A stretch of 64,000 bases of DNA from Streptomyces curacoi (GTDB taxonomy: Bacteria; Actinomycetota; Actinomycetes; Streptomycetales; Streptomycetaceae), in the NCBI RefSeq assembly GCF_001513975.1, contig NZ_KQ947988.1, positions 124,001 to 188,000 of the forward strand, in the 5' to 3' direction. Under the pieces are notes generated by a model. The model was not told the DNA's origin and did not search any database. It saw nothing but the letters and a program-made list of their open reading frames with translations. Made by a program: the position numbers and the translations under genes. This document shows, in pieces, positions 7,703 through 16,213 of this stretch. How positions within the stretch are numbered: position 1 is the first letter of the stretch; the number at the start of each line of letters is the position of its first letter.

Positions 7703-8914
7703 ATGACCTCCAAGGCGAGCAGGACGAACCAGGTGGGCCGGGCTGATCGGGCTGATCGGGCTGACCGTGCGGTTACGTGGGCCGAGGCCAGTGCGCGGCG
7801 GTTGGAGCGGCAGTTCCTGGCGCGTCCCGCCGGGCGGGGGACGCCGGTCGCCGAGGTGGTCGGGGCGATGCTGGGCGCGCATGCGCAGGTGCTGTCCGCG
7901 GCCGAGGTGTCGGTGGGCGTGCGGGCCGTCGGGGTGACGCAGGCGGACGTCCGGGCCGCCCTCTGGGACGACCGCTCGCTGGTGAAGACGTTCGGCCCGC
8001 GCGGAACCGTGCATCTGCTGCCCGCCGCCGGCCTGCCGCTGTGGTGCGCGGCGCTGACCGCGGTTCCCGTGGGCCCGAGCCCGTTCCCGCCGGACGTGCG
8101 GGTGACGGAGGAACAGGCGGAGCAGATCGTGGCGGCGATCGGGGATGCCCTGGAGGGGGTGTGTCTGACCGTCGAGGAACTGGGCGAGGCGGTGGTCGCC
8201 CGCACCGGTTCCTGGGCCGGTGACCTGGTGATGCCCGCCTTCCAGGACCTGTGGCCGCGCTGGCGGCAGGTGATGCACCGGGCCGGCTGGTCGGGCGCGC
8301 TGTGCTTCGGCCCGAACCGGGGGCGGAAGGTGACGTACACACGACCGCCGCGGTTCGATCCGGCGCCGGGGAAGGAGGCGCTGCGGGAGCTGGTCCGACG
8401 GTATCTGCGCGCGTACGGCCCGGCGACGCCGCAGCACTTCGCCAAGTGGCTGGCAGCGCCGACGGGTTGGGCGGCCGCCCTGTTCACGGAGCTGGCGGAG
8501 GCCGGGGAGGTCGAGGAGGTCGCCTTCGAGGGGGCGGCGGCCTGGGTGGCGGCGCGGGACACCGGGTTCCCGGACGGGCCGGTGCGTGGTGTGCGGTTGC
8601 TGCCGTACTTCGACGCGTACGCCATCGCCGCGCAGCCGCGGGAGTCGCTGTTCCCCGGGGAGGCGTACCGGCGGGCGCTCGCGGGCGGCCAGGCGGGGAA
8701 CTATCCCGTGCTGCTGGTGGACGGCGTAGTGGCCGGGGTCTGGCACCAGCGGCGCCGGGGCCGTCGTACGACCGTCACGGTGGAGCCGGTCGGACGGCGC
8801 CTGTCGGCAGGGCAGGAGCGGGAGTTGGGCGAGCAGGTGGAGCGGGTGGGCGAAGTGCTGGAGGCGAAGGCGGAGCTGGTGGTCGGGAAGGTGACGGTCG
8901 GCCCGCACGCGTGA
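7703..8914 (+). CDS. Winged-helix DNA-binding protein, HTH_42 / AlkZ-like DNA glycosylase family
   Basis: The 403-residue product belongs to the winged-helix superfamily (HTH_42) that includes AlkZ and YcaQ, glycosylases that remove bulky or cross-linked alkylated bases. The family's tandem winged-helix layout and conserved segments (FGPRGTVHLLP, RYLRAYGPATPQHFAKW and a C-terminal LLPYFDAYAIA) are present. The catalytic loop here reads H60-A-Q62 in GAHAQVL, matching the H-x-Q variant and not Q-x-Q or Q-x-D. A D-R-A repeat occurs near residues 15-23. Activity against a particular lesion is inference; no biosynthetic cluster lies beside it. Confidence 0.8.
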   Translation: MTSKASRTNQVGRADRADRADRAVTWAEASARRLERQFLARPAGRGTPVAEVVGAMLGAHAQVLSAAEVSVGVRAVGVTQADVRAALWDDRSLVKTFGPRGTVHLLPAAGLPLWCAALTAVPVGPSPFPPDVRVTEEQAEQIVAAIGDALEGVCLTVEELGEAVVARTGSWAGDLVMPAFQDLWPRWRQVMHRAGWSGALCFGPNRGRKVTYTRPPRFDPAPGKEALRELVRRYLRAYGPATPQHFAKWLAAPTGWAAALFTELAEAGEVEEVAFEGAAAWVAARDTGFPDGPVRGVRLLPYFDAYAIAAQPRESLFPGEAYRRALAGGQAGNYPVLLVDGVVAGVWHQRRRGRRTTVTVEPVGRRLSAGQERELGEQVERVGEVLEAKAELVVGKVTVGPHA

Positions 8915-8950
8915 GGAGGCCGCAGGTGTGCGGGGCGCGCCGACGGCGGG

Positions 8951-9745
8951 TCAGGCGGTGGGCTTGCGGGCCTCGACGAGGTGCCGGGTGCTGTGCGCGA
9001 CGAAGGGGCCGTCGGAGACGATCCGCTCGTGCAGGGCGCGGAGTCGGGGCCGGTACTCCTCGACGGTGAAGCCGGGCACCATCCACACCACCTTCCGCAG
9101 AAAGTGGACGACGGCGGCGATGTCGTGGAACTCCATGCGCAGCCGCTCCGCCCGCAGGTCGACGATGTCGAGCCCGGCGGCCTCGGCATCGGCGCGCTCA
9201 CGGTCGGGGTGGCGGTTGGCGCTCTGCTCCTCGGGCAGTGGGCCGAGGAAGTACTCGACGAGCTCGAAGACGCTGCGCGGGCCGACATGCTGGGCGAAGT
9301 AGGTGCCGCCGGGCTGGAGGACGCGGGCGATCTCGGCCCAGTGCGGGGTGACCGGGTGGCGGCTGACGACGAGGTCGAAAGCCGCGTCGGCGAAGGGCAG
9401 CGGGGCGTCCTCGGGGCAGGCGACGACCGGGACGCCGTGCGGGCGGAGGAGTGCCGTGGCCTTGGCGACATTGGGCGGCCAGCCCTCGGTGACGGCGACG
9501 AGGGCGGGGATGTCGGGGGCGGCACGGCGCAGGGCGAAGTCGAGCACCTCTCCTCCCCCGGTCTGGATGTCGAGGGCCGCGGTGGCTCGCGAGAGCCGCT
9601 CGGCGAGGGACGTGGCGTATCCCCAGGACGGCCGGGCCTCGGTGGCGCGCCCCTCGAACCAGGAGAAGTCCCAGCCCTCGGTGGGGACGGCGGCGCCCTC
9701 GGCGACGAGGTCCTCGAAGGTACGGGTGTGCTGCGCTTCCTTCAT
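8951..9745 (-). CDS. Class I SAM-dependent methyltransferase
   Basis: Rossmann-fold methyltransferase of 264 residues. SAM-binding motif I appears as ALDIQTGGGEVL near residues 54-65, followed by the ALVAVTEGWPPN acidic-loop segment and the PFADAAFDLVVSRH motif typical of the methyltransferase 11 group, with RVLQPGGTYF as motif III. The substrate is not deducible. It is divergent from the DinB gene at 9797 and probably shares that short intergenic promoter region. Confidence 0.85.
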   Translation of the reverse strand: MKEAQHTRTFEDLVAEGAAVPTEGWDFSWFEGRATEARPSWGYATSLAERLSRATAALDIQTGGGEVLDFALRRAAPDIPALVAVTEGWPPNVAKATALLRPHGVPVVACPEDAPLPFADAAFDLVVSRHPVTPHWAEIARVLQPGGTYFAQHVGPRSVFELVEYFLGPLPEEQSANRHPDRERADAEAAGLDIVDLRAERLRMEFHDIAAVVHFLRKVVWMVPGFTVEEYRPRLRALHERIVSDGPFVAHSTRHLVEARKPTA

Positions 9746-9796
9746 ACGGTGATCGTCTCAGGGCGTTGTCAGTGGGCGCTGCTAATTTCTCGCGGC

Positions 9797-10345
9797 ATGA
9801 CGAAGCCTCGGGAACCGGGCACTGCCCCGGCGAAATCCGGCGATGACACATCGGGCATGCCGTACGCGGGCGGGGAGAAGGAGACGCTGCACGCGAGCCT
9901 GAACCGGGTGCGGGACGCGGTGCTGTGGAAGCTGGAGGGGCTGGACGACGAGCAGCTGCGCCGCCCGATGACCCCGTCGGGCACGAGCCTGCTCGGTCTG
10001 GTGAAGCACCTGGCGTCGGTGGAGTACGGCTGGTTCGTGGAGACCTTCGGCGGTGCGGTGGAGTCTTTGTGGTTCGACCCGTACAAGGGCGAGGACATGC
10101 GGGCGGGCGAGGGCGAGACGACGGCGCAGATCGTCGCGTTCTACGGCCGTGCCCGCGCCGCCGCCGACCGCATGATCACCGAACTGCCCCTCGACGCCGT
10201 CGGCCGGCCGTCGTGGCGGGACCATTCCGTCACCCTGCGCTGGGTCCTCGTCCACATGATCGAGGAGACGGCCCGGCATGCGGGGCACATGGACATCGTG
10301 CGGGAGCTGATCGACGGTATGGCGGGGGATCACCGGCGGGAGTGA
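9797..10345 (+). CDS. DinB family protein (DUF664)
   Basis: Four-helix-bundle DinB-like protein of 182 residues. The family includes mycothiol- and bacillithiol-dependent transferases and many uncharacterised metal-binding proteins. The metal-ligand histidines are recognisable in LVKHLASVE and in the C-terminal EETARHAGHMDI motif. The ATG at 9797 begins MTKPREPG; the frame is open upstream through the antisense methyltransferase but without support. Probable cytosolic enzyme of unknown substrate. Confidence 0.85.
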   Translation: MTKPREPGTAPAKSGDDTSGMPYAGGEKETLHASLNRVRDAVLWKLEGLDDEQLRRPMTPSGTSLLGLVKHLASVEYGWFVETFGGAVESLWFDPYKGEDMRAGEGETTAQIVAFYGRARAAADRMITELPLDAVGRPSWRDHSVTLRWVLVHMIEETARHAGHMDIVRELIDGMAGDHRRE

Positions 10346-10427
10346 GCGGGCGAGCGAGGCGGCGGGGCGTCGGGGCGGGCGCGAGATTACGGAACACAGC
10401 AACGGCGGCCAGGGGGCGGGGCTCCGG

Positions 10428-11306
10428 TCACGGAACCAGCGGCCGTACTTCCTCTGCCACGAACCGCACGAATCCCTCCGCGTCCGGCTCGTCCCCCGTC
10501 GGCTGCAGCACCACGGTGTCGGCCCCGGCGTCCGCGAGCCGCTGGACGGCCTTGGCCACGGCACCCGCGTCCCCGGCGACACCGAGGTCCGGCACGGATT
10601 CGAGGCCCTCCGCGACGAGCTCGGCCCTGACCCGGGCAGCCGCGTCGGGACCGGTGGCGGCCAGCAGATACACGACGACCTGATGCCGCTCGCCATCGGC
10701 ACGTCCGGCCGACTCGCGCCCCTCGTCGATGAGTTGCCGTGCCCGCCGTACCACCTCGGGCGAGGCCGAGGCGGTGAGCAGCGTCCCGTCGGCGGCCTCT
10801 CCGGCGAGCCGCAGCGAGCGGGGCCCGGTGACCCCGGCGATAACGGGCACCGGCTCGGCGGGCGGCCAGTCGAGTGCGACGTCGTCGAGCTTGACGTACC
10901 GGCCCTCGGTGGTGACTCGCTGCCCGCTGAGCAGGGCGCGCAGGGCGAGGAGGTGCTCCCGCAGCAACGTCACCGGCGACTCGGCCCGAGCCCCCACCTG
11001 CCCCATCCAGTCCTGCACCCCATGCCCGACGGCGAGGACCGGACGGCCCGGGAACATACGGTGCAGGGTGGCCGCCTCCATGGCGGTGACGGCGACGTTC
11101 CGCAACGGGACGGGCAGCAGCCCGATGCCGACCTTGATCCGCTCGGTCCAGGCGAGGGCGGCCGCGGCGGTGGAGATCCCTCCCTCCCGGAAACAGTCCT
11201 CCCAGAGCCACAGCTCTTCGAGACCTGCCTCGTCGGCGAGCCGGGCGACGGATCGGAGTCGTTCGGGGGCGAGTTGGGGACGAAATACTGCGCCGAGTCC
11301 GGTCAT
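10428..11306 (-). CDS. LLM-class F420-dependent oxidoreductase
   Basis: Luciferase-like monooxygenase fold (TIM barrel), 292 residues. Conserved features include the LADEAGLEELWLWED start of the barrel, the GIGLLPVPLRN strand, FPGRPVLAVGHG and PVPVIAGVTGPRSLRLAGE, typical of the actinobacterial F420-using subgroup. Substrate unknown. The ATG at 11306 is used because it has AAGGAC upstream and begins the conserved sequence; the frame continues 19 codons further. Its upstream region faces the DUF192 gene in divergent orientation. Confidence 0.85.
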   Translation of the reverse strand: MTGLGAVFRPQLAPERLRSVARLADEAGLEELWLWEDCFREGGISTAAAALAWTERIKVGIGLLPVPLRNVAVTAMEAATLHRMFPGRPVLAVGHGVQDWMGQVGARAESPVTLLREHLLALRALLSGQRVTTEGRYVKLDDVALDWPPAEPVPVIAGVTGPRSLRLAGEAADGTLLTASASPEVVRRARQLIDEGRESAGRADGERHQVVVYLLAATGPDAAARVRAELVAEGLESVPDLGVAGDAGAVAKAVQRLADAGADTVVLQPTGDEPDAEGFVRFVAEEVRPLVP

Positions 11307-11385
11307 GAGGTCCTTCCTACCCGGCCTGCACTCGGCGGACAACAGAGTCATGTGGCTGTGCACGAGACCAAGGAGGCACCGGGGA

Positions 11386-11751
11386 ATGCGGCGACGATGG
11401 CGTGATGGGCACAGGACGTTGGTCGTTCACGGGGAGCGCGGTGACGTCTCGGTTCCCCTGGAGATAGCCTCGTCGTATCGGGCCCGCACGAAAGGACTGC
11501 TCGGACGGGACACCGTCGACGGGGCGCTCCTGCTGTCCCCGGCCAACAGCGTCCACACCTTCGGCATGCGGTTCCCCATCGATGTCGCCTACCTGGACCG
11601 ACGGCTGAACGTCATCGCCGTACGCACCATGAAGCCGGGACGCCTGGGACTGCCTCGGCTCCGCGCGCGGCATGTGCTGGAGGCGGGGGGCTGGGCCATG
11701 GCGGGGTGGGGGGTGCGGGTCGGGGGGCGGGTGACGGTGCGGGCCGATTGA
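11386..11751 (+). CDS. DUF192 family protein
   Basis: Small 121-residue protein of the DUF192 family. It contains the family core: RARTKGLLGRDTVDGALLL, HTFGMRFPIDVAYLD and the C-terminal VLEAGGWAMAGWGV stretch. Function is unknown; archaeal relatives bind small ligands or metals. The ATG at 11386 is 10 bases after an AGGAGG ribosome site. There is no secretion signal, unlike many DUF192 members. Confidence 0.8.
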   Translation: MRRRWRDGHRTLVVHGERGDVSVPLEIASSYRARTKGLLGRDTVDGALLLSPANSVHTFGMRFPIDVAYLDRRLNVIAVRTMKPGRLGLPRLRARHVLEAGGWAMAGWGVRVGGRVTVRAD

Positions 11752-11768
11752 CCGGCCGGTCCTCACCC

Positions 11769-12398
11769 TCAGCTCTCCGAGCGCGGGAACGACACCTCCA
11801 CCCTTCGGTTCTTCTTACGGCCGGCTTCCGTCTCGTTCGAGGAGATGGGGTACTGCTCGCCGTAGCCGCGCACCTCGTACGTGACCGTGGAGTCGTTCAG
11901 TTCGGACTCCAGGATCCCCTGTACGGCGTTCGCGCGTTGCCGGGAAAGGACGTCGCCGTGGGCCGCGGAGCCGAGGTTGTCCGTGAAGCCGAAGACGCGG
12001 ATCCTTGTGGCGTTCTGGGTTTTGATCTCCTGCGCGATCTCTGAGATACGGGCCTTCGCCTCGCCGGTCAGCTTGGCGCTGTCCTTGGGGAAGAGGACCT
12101 CCGCCTGGAGTGCGAACTTCACGTCCGCGTTGGTGTCCTCGCGGCGTTCTTCGCCGGTCTGGTCCTCCACCACCTGCTTGATGTCCAGGACCTTGGGCTC
12201 GGCGAGAGTCGCGCCCTCGGGGATCTTGAGGTCGGGGTCGTTGGCGTCCACCTCGACGGGGGCGGTGGCGGTCGCCTCGGTGCCGGGCGGGACGCTGGGG
12301 TCGTCGGCCGCGTCGGCCGTGGTGGCGCCGAGGATGGTCGTGGCGACCAGGACCGTGGCCGTGGTGAGGGTCAGAGTGAGGCGGGGGGCGCGGGTCAT
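11769..12398 (-). CDS. Secreted OmpA-family (peptidoglycan-binding) protein
   Basis: About 209 residues. An N-terminal signal peptide (cleavage near TADA-AD) precedes a short linker and a C-terminal OmpA domain with the family motifs ALQAEVLFPKDSAKLT, RVFGFTDNLGS, LSRQRANAV and VRGYGE...NRRVEVSF. Such domains bind the peptide stem of peptidoglycan. A GTG at 12410 overlapping the stop of the lipoprotein gene (GTGA) is an alternative, translationally coupled start; the ATG at 12398 has GTGAGG upstream. Last gene of the pilus locus as read on the minus strand, so it may anchor or guide the surface structure at the wall. Confidence 0.85.
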   Translation of the reverse strand: MTRAPRLTLTLTTATVLVATTILGATTADAADDPSVPPGTEATATAPVEVDANDPDLKIPEGATLAEPKVLDIKQVVEDQTGEERREDTNADVKFALQAEVLFPKDSAKLTGEAKARISEIAQEIKTQNATRIRVFGFTDNLGSAAHGDVLSRQRANAVQGILESELNDSTVTYEVRGYGEQYPISSNETEAGRKKNRRVEVSFPRSES

Positions 12399-12406
12399 CG
12401 TCGGCC

Positions 12407-12985
12407 TCACCCGGAGATCGTGATCGCGGCGCTGGCGAAGGTGGGCAGCTGGAAGGTGACTTCGGCGGTGTCGGTGGGCGGTGACGGGAACTGCATGAAC
12501 ACGGGGATGGACGCGCCTGCCTCGATCCTCGGCATGCCCGTCGTTGTCAGGGGGCGGCCGTCGGTGTCGCGCAGTACGTAGTAGCGCTTCTTGCTCGCCG
12601 AGTCCACGAGGGTGGCGCCACCCAGCGACGGGCCGTGCCTGGTGATCTCGGTCTCGTCGCCCGCTGTGCGCACCGGGACCCGGACCGCGTCGTCGCCGTC
12701 GTTCTTCAGCTCGCCGCTCACGGTGACGAATCCGCCTGAGTCACGCTGAGCAGAGGTGATCTTCAGGAGCAGACCGTTCTCGCCCTTGAGTTCGGCCAGC
12801 GGCTGGTCCGTCCCCTCCTGAGCACTCGGGTTCGACCCACCGGTCCTGGAAGCGGAAGCCGAGGCCTGCGGCTGCTTGTCGTCGTCGCCTCCGCCACCGC
12901 AGCCGGCCACGCCGAGGGCCAGTCCAGCCGCAACGCCCACTGCGACCATCCCCCTGCGGGCCTTCGTGGTGAACCGCATGCTCAT
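12407..12985 (-). CDS. Predicted lipoprotein
   Basis: 192 residues with a lipoprotein signal: Arg/Lys start, hydrophobic core and lipobox GVAGC near residue 29. A Gly/Asp/Ser-rich linker and a beta-rich domain follow (LKITSAQRDSGGFVTVSGELKNDG is DUF4352-like). No catalytic motif is seen. It lies between tadG-like and ompA genes on the same strand with gaps of 16 and about 8 bases, so it is probably co-transcribed and cell-surface located. Confidence 0.78.
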   Translation of the reverse strand: MSMRFTTKARRGMVAVGVAAGLALGVAGCGGGGDDDKQPQASASASRTGGSNPSAQEGTDQPLAELKGENGLLLKITSAQRDSGGFVTVSGELKNDGDDAVRVPVRTAGDETEITRHGPSLGGATLVDSASKKRYYVLRDTDGRPLTTTGMPRIEAGASIPVFMQFPSPPTDTAEVTFQLPTFASAAITISG

Positions 12986-13001
12986 GCTTCTGCTTCCTTC
13001 G

Positions 13002-13670
13002 TCAGTCGTCGTTCGCTTGTGGGTCGGCCAGATGGACGTCGAAGAGGTCCTCGGGGCCCGGGAGCGTACTCGGGTCGTCCGGGTCCGGGTCCCAGCTCTC
13101 GTCCTCCCCGCAGGTCAGCTGCGGCAGGGGCAGGACGTCGTTCCCATCGCCGTCCCCGTCGCCGTTCCCCGCGTCGCCCTCCCCGTCCTCGCCGTCCTCA
13201 CCGGGGAATGCGAACGTGCAGCGGGACTCGATCACGGCGGTGGCGGACGCCTTCGATTTCCAGCCCGCCGTTTCGGGGACGATGGAGTCTCCGATGGGTT
13301 TGTCCGTCTCGACTTCGACGTCGTAGCTCAACAGCCCGGGGTCGCAGACCTCCACATGGGCGTTGTTCCGCGCGGCGAGCTGATCCGCGCGCCAGCACGA
13401 CATGTCGAGCCCCGCCACATCGCCCTCGAAGATGTCCTGCCACTTCGCCGGGTCGAGTACGTCGTCCAGCCACATGTCCGCGAGCTGGTCGCGGGTGTCC
13501 AGCGCCGCCGCGAGCGCCGCCGCGTCCGCTGCCGTCTGGGCACCGTTCCGGTTCGTTGCGGCCTGACCGACCGCAAGGTAGGCGAACGCGAGAAAGAGCA
13601 GGCCCGCCACCACCGTGATGTAGATGGGGAAAGCCTGCCCTGCGTCGCTGTGCCTGCCGGGCCGCGTCAG
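13002..13670 (-). CDS. TadG/TadE-like pseudopilin-related protein, apparent CTG start
   Basis: About 222 residues. The N terminus DAGQAFPIYITVV plus a single hydrophobic helix is the class III prepilin-like signal of Tad minor pseudopilins; the outside part is Ala-rich, then acidic, with four cysteines and a Gly/Asp-rich low-complexity stretch near 160-180. No ATG, GTG or TTG exists between the Flp stop and the conserved sequence. The CTG at 13670 overlaps the Flp TGA as CTGA, the place where a GTGA overlap would be expected, so CTG initiation is inferred; a GTG inside the helix is the only other option. Confidence 0.75.
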   Translation of the reverse strand: MTRPGRHSDAGQAFPIYITVVAGLLFLAFAYLAVGQAATNRNGAQTAADAAALAAALDTRDQLADMWLDDVLDPAKWQDIFEGDVAGLDMSCWRADQLAARNNAHVEVCDPGLLSYDVEVETDKPIGDSIVPETAGWKSKASATAVIESRCTFAFPGEDGEDGEGDAGNGDGDGDGNDVLPLPQLTCGEDESWDPDPDDPSTLPGPEDLFDVHLADPQANDD

Positions 13671-13861
13671 CCGATGACCTCGTCGATCTTGCTCACGATC
13701 GCGTCGTAGATCGTCTGACCGATGCTCGTCCCCGTAATGGCCAGCACGATCGCCACCACCACCGCGATGATCCCCAGATACTCCACCGCCGTCTGCCCCT
13801 CGTCCTTGCGAGCGGTGCGGGAGCGGAGGTAGGCGACGGTGGTGTTGATCCAGTTGCTCAT
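13667..13861 (-). CDS. Flp-type pilin subunit
   Basis: 64-residue pilin. A short positively charged leader is followed by G-QTAVEYLGII and a 20-residue hydrophobic helix. Cleavage after the Gly would leave the conserved Glu at position 5, as in Flp/type IVb pilins. Major subunit candidate of the Tad locus. It is separated from the response-regulator gene by about 150 bases and has its own upstream region, so it may be expressed at a higher level than the machinery genes. It overlaps the tadG-like start. Confidence 0.85.
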   Translation of the reverse strand: MSNWINTTVAYLRSRTARKDEGQTAVEYLGIIAVVVAIVLAITGTSIGQTIYDAIVSKIDEVIG

Positions 13862-14008
13862 GGGGTTCCCCTCTGGTGTCGAGCTCTCGTAGAGCTCCGG
13901 GCTCGCAAGACTGGTGAGAAGTCCTGTGAGAAACGTATGCGGGAATGCCCGGAACACCAGAGGGTCCCTGGGCCCAATTCCGGGCCCCGGCCGAAAACCA
14001 TCGCCGTG

Positions 14009-14755
14009 TCATCGCCGGTCACCTCGGTCCTGGGGGTAACCCGGGGCCGTGCCCAGCCATTTGGCGGCGGCTTCCGCGCGGCTGGTGCTGTGGAGTTTGG
14101 CGAAGATCCGGTTGATGTGGTTCTTGACCGTCTTCTCGCTGATGAAGCAGGTGGCGGCGATCTGCTGGTTGTTCATGCCCGATGCGATGAGGTCCATGAT
14201 CTCCGCCTCCCTCCTGCTCAGCTGGAACCGCGACCTGTATGACGACGACTGTCCCACACCCGGTTGCACTTGCGAAAGCCGTTCCGCCAAATTCCCTGCG
14301 ACAGTTGGGGATTCGGCGTTTGCTTGCGCGAGGGCTGCCGCGGCGGTAGGCGTGAGGCGGGACCTGCCCCGCTTGATGTCCCGTACGGCCTCGACCAGTT
14401 CGTCCGCCGTGAACTCCCCGTGGATCAGGTAGCCGGCGGCCCCTCGGCGCAGGGCCTCCCGGACCGTCTCCGACTCGCCGCTGTACGTCAGCATCATGAC
14501 CGGAGCCGTACGCACGAGGTGCGGGAGTGCCTCGATGCCGTCCATGCCCGGCATCCGGACGTCCAGGAGGATCACGTCGGGGCGGTGGTGGCGGGCCGCC
14601 TCCTGGGCCTCGTGGCCGTTCGTCGCCTCGGCTACGACCCTTATGTCCGCGTGGGTGGAGAGGAGGGCCGTCAGGCCCGCTCGGACCACCGGGTTGTCGT
14701 CGGCCACCACGATCCGGAGGGGCGCGGTGGGCGACGGTGGCTGCGACTTGTTCAC
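14009..14755 (-). CDS. LuxR/NarL-family response regulator
   Basis: 248 residues: receiver domain (phosphoacceptor D65 in ILLDVRMPG, acidic pair D19-D20) and C-terminal LuxR helix-turn-helix (LSRREAEIMDLIASGMNNQQIA...KTVKNHINRIF). The conserved receiver lysine before alpha-5 is replaced by His in GYLIHGEF, a variant that may change phosphorylation dynamics. The GTG start overlaps the stop of the kinase gene (GTGA), so the pair is translationally coupled. Placement between tadC and the pilin gene suggests it controls the pilus locus. Confidence 0.92.
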   Translation of the reverse strand: MNKSQPPSPTAPLRIVVADDNPVVRAGLTALLSTHADIRVVAEATNGHEAQEAARHHRPDVILLDVRMPGMDGIEALPHLVRTAPVMMLTYSGESETVREALRRGAAGYLIHGEFTADELVEAVRDIKRGRSRLTPTAAAALAQANAESPTVAGNLAERLSQVQPGVGQSSSYRSRFQLSRREAEIMDLIASGMNNQQIAATCFISEKTVKNHINRIFAKLHSTSRAEAAAKWLGTAPGYPQDRGDRR

Positions 14756-16200
14756 TTGGTCGCCTTCGTCGTCGTCAGGGCTGCCAACGGGAGTTCCAGG
14801 CGGATTTCTGTGCCGCGCGCCTGCCTGCCCCTGCCGATGTGGAGGCGGGCGCCTATCGAGGCGGCTCGTTCCGTCATGCCCAGGAGGCCGAAGTGGCCTG
14901 TTCGGCGGAGGTGTTCGAGGGTCGTGCCCGGCGGCAGGCCCTCGCCGTCGTCCCGGACCGTCAGGCGGAGCACGTCGGCCTCGACGCCCGCCCGTACCTC
15001 GACCCGGGTCGCTCTCGCGTGCCGGTGGGCGTTCTCCATGGCCTCCTCGGTGATGGTGACGAGGTGACGGGCCACGGCCGGCGGGACGGGGGGCAGGGGA
15101 TCCTCGCCCGTGGAGTCGTACGTGGCCCGCAGGCCGGTGCGGGCCGTGAAGTCCTCGGTGCGGGCGGACAGCTCCGAGGTGAGGTCGGTGGCGTGGTCCG
15201 GGTCGGACTCGCGGCGCAGGTCCGCCAGGAGTTCCCGGGACTCGGCGGCGGCCCGGCGGGCCGCGCGGGACACCAGCTCCGCCTGCCGGCGGACACGGGA
15301 CGGGTCCATGGCCGCCGACGCCGCCGACACCGCCAGGCCCTCCGCCGCCAGTGCCACGCCGTGCAGCGTCTTCGCCACCGAGTCGTGCATCTCGCGGGCC
15401 AGCCGGGCCCGTTCCGCGCTGACCGCTTCCGTGACCGCCAGGCGGGCCTGGACCGCCGTCAGTGCCTGGGTGGCCGTGCCGAAGCGGAGCATGAGGTTGC
15501 GCAGGGAGGAGCCGAGTGCGCCGGTGATGACGCACAGGCCCGGCAGGAGGAGTTTCTCCGCCAGTCCGCTCCCCGTCTGTGCCTCCCGGTCGATCGCGTA
15601 GGACAGCAGCAGCATCAGGGACTGGGCGCTGGCGAACACCGCCGCGCCCCGGTAGCCGTAGACGATGCCGGCGAGTAGCGGGGTGCAGACGCTGACGTAG
15701 GCGAGGGTGGTGTCGGGGCCCGCGGAGACGAGGAGGAGGGAGGTGAAGACGGTGTCCGCCGCCAGGAGGGTGGGGTGGCGCAGGAGGAGCGGGCCGAAGC
15801 GTTCCCAGTCGCGGAACAGGGCGTAGGAGCCCATGAACGTCACCACCACCGACGCCCCCACCAGCCGGGTGCCCAGGCCCGGCGCCGCGTTGAGCAGGGC
15901 CGCGGGTGCCGACAGGGCGATCATGGCCAGACGGAAGCCGAAGACCTGGCGGCACAGCGCCTGAAGGGCGTTTATCTGCAGGGGGATCGTCGCGCCCCGC
16001 TCGGGCGTCCCCGACCGCTCAGGCGTCCCGGACCGCTCGGACGCCCCCGACTGCCGGGACGGCCAGCGGCGTCGCAGGAGCCCGGCACCGGAACCGGCAC
16101 CGGCACCGGCACCGGCACCGACAGCGGTACTGACACCGGTACTGACACCGGCAGCCGTCATCCCCGTCGCCGTACCCATCCGCACCGGCATGCCTGCCAT
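14752..16200 (-). CDS. Sensor histidine kinase (HisKA_3, NarL-type)
   Basis: 482 residues. A repetitive Gly/Ala/Val/Ser/Thr head (to about residue 45) and a Ser/Arg/Glu linker are followed by about six hydrophobic segments (80-235), then the dimerisation box with H272 in REMHDSVAKTLHG and a HATPase domain (EEAMENAHRHA, DDGEGLPPG, HFGLLGMTERA). The head is encoded by a run of GGCACC hexamers and 12-base repeats (16085-16157). It lies 14 bases after tadC. Membrane sensor, signal unknown. Confidence 0.92.
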   Translation of the reverse strand: MAGMPVRMGTATGMTAAGVSTGVSTAVGAGAGAGAGSGAGLLRRRWPSRQSGASERSGTPERSGTPERGATIPLQINALQALCRQVFGFRLAMIALSAPAALLNAAPGLGTRLVGASVVVTFMGSYALFRDWERFGPLLLRHPTLLAADTVFTSLLLVSAGPDTTLAYVSVCTPLLAGIVYGYRGAAVFASAQSLMLLLSYAIDREAQTGSGLAEKLLLPGLCVITGALGSSLRNLMLRFGTATQALTAVQARLAVTEAVSAERARLAREMHDSVAKTLHGVALAAEGLAVSAASAAMDPSRVRRQAELVSRAARRAAAESRELLADLRRESDPDHATDLTSELSARTEDFTARTGLRATYDSTGEDPLPPVPPAVARHLVTITEEAMENAHRHARATRVEVRAGVEADVLRLTVRDDGEGLPPGTTLEHLRRTGHFGLLGMTERAASIGARLHIGRGRQARGTEIRLELPLAALTTTKATK

Positions 16201-16213
16201 ACGGCCCCCTCCC

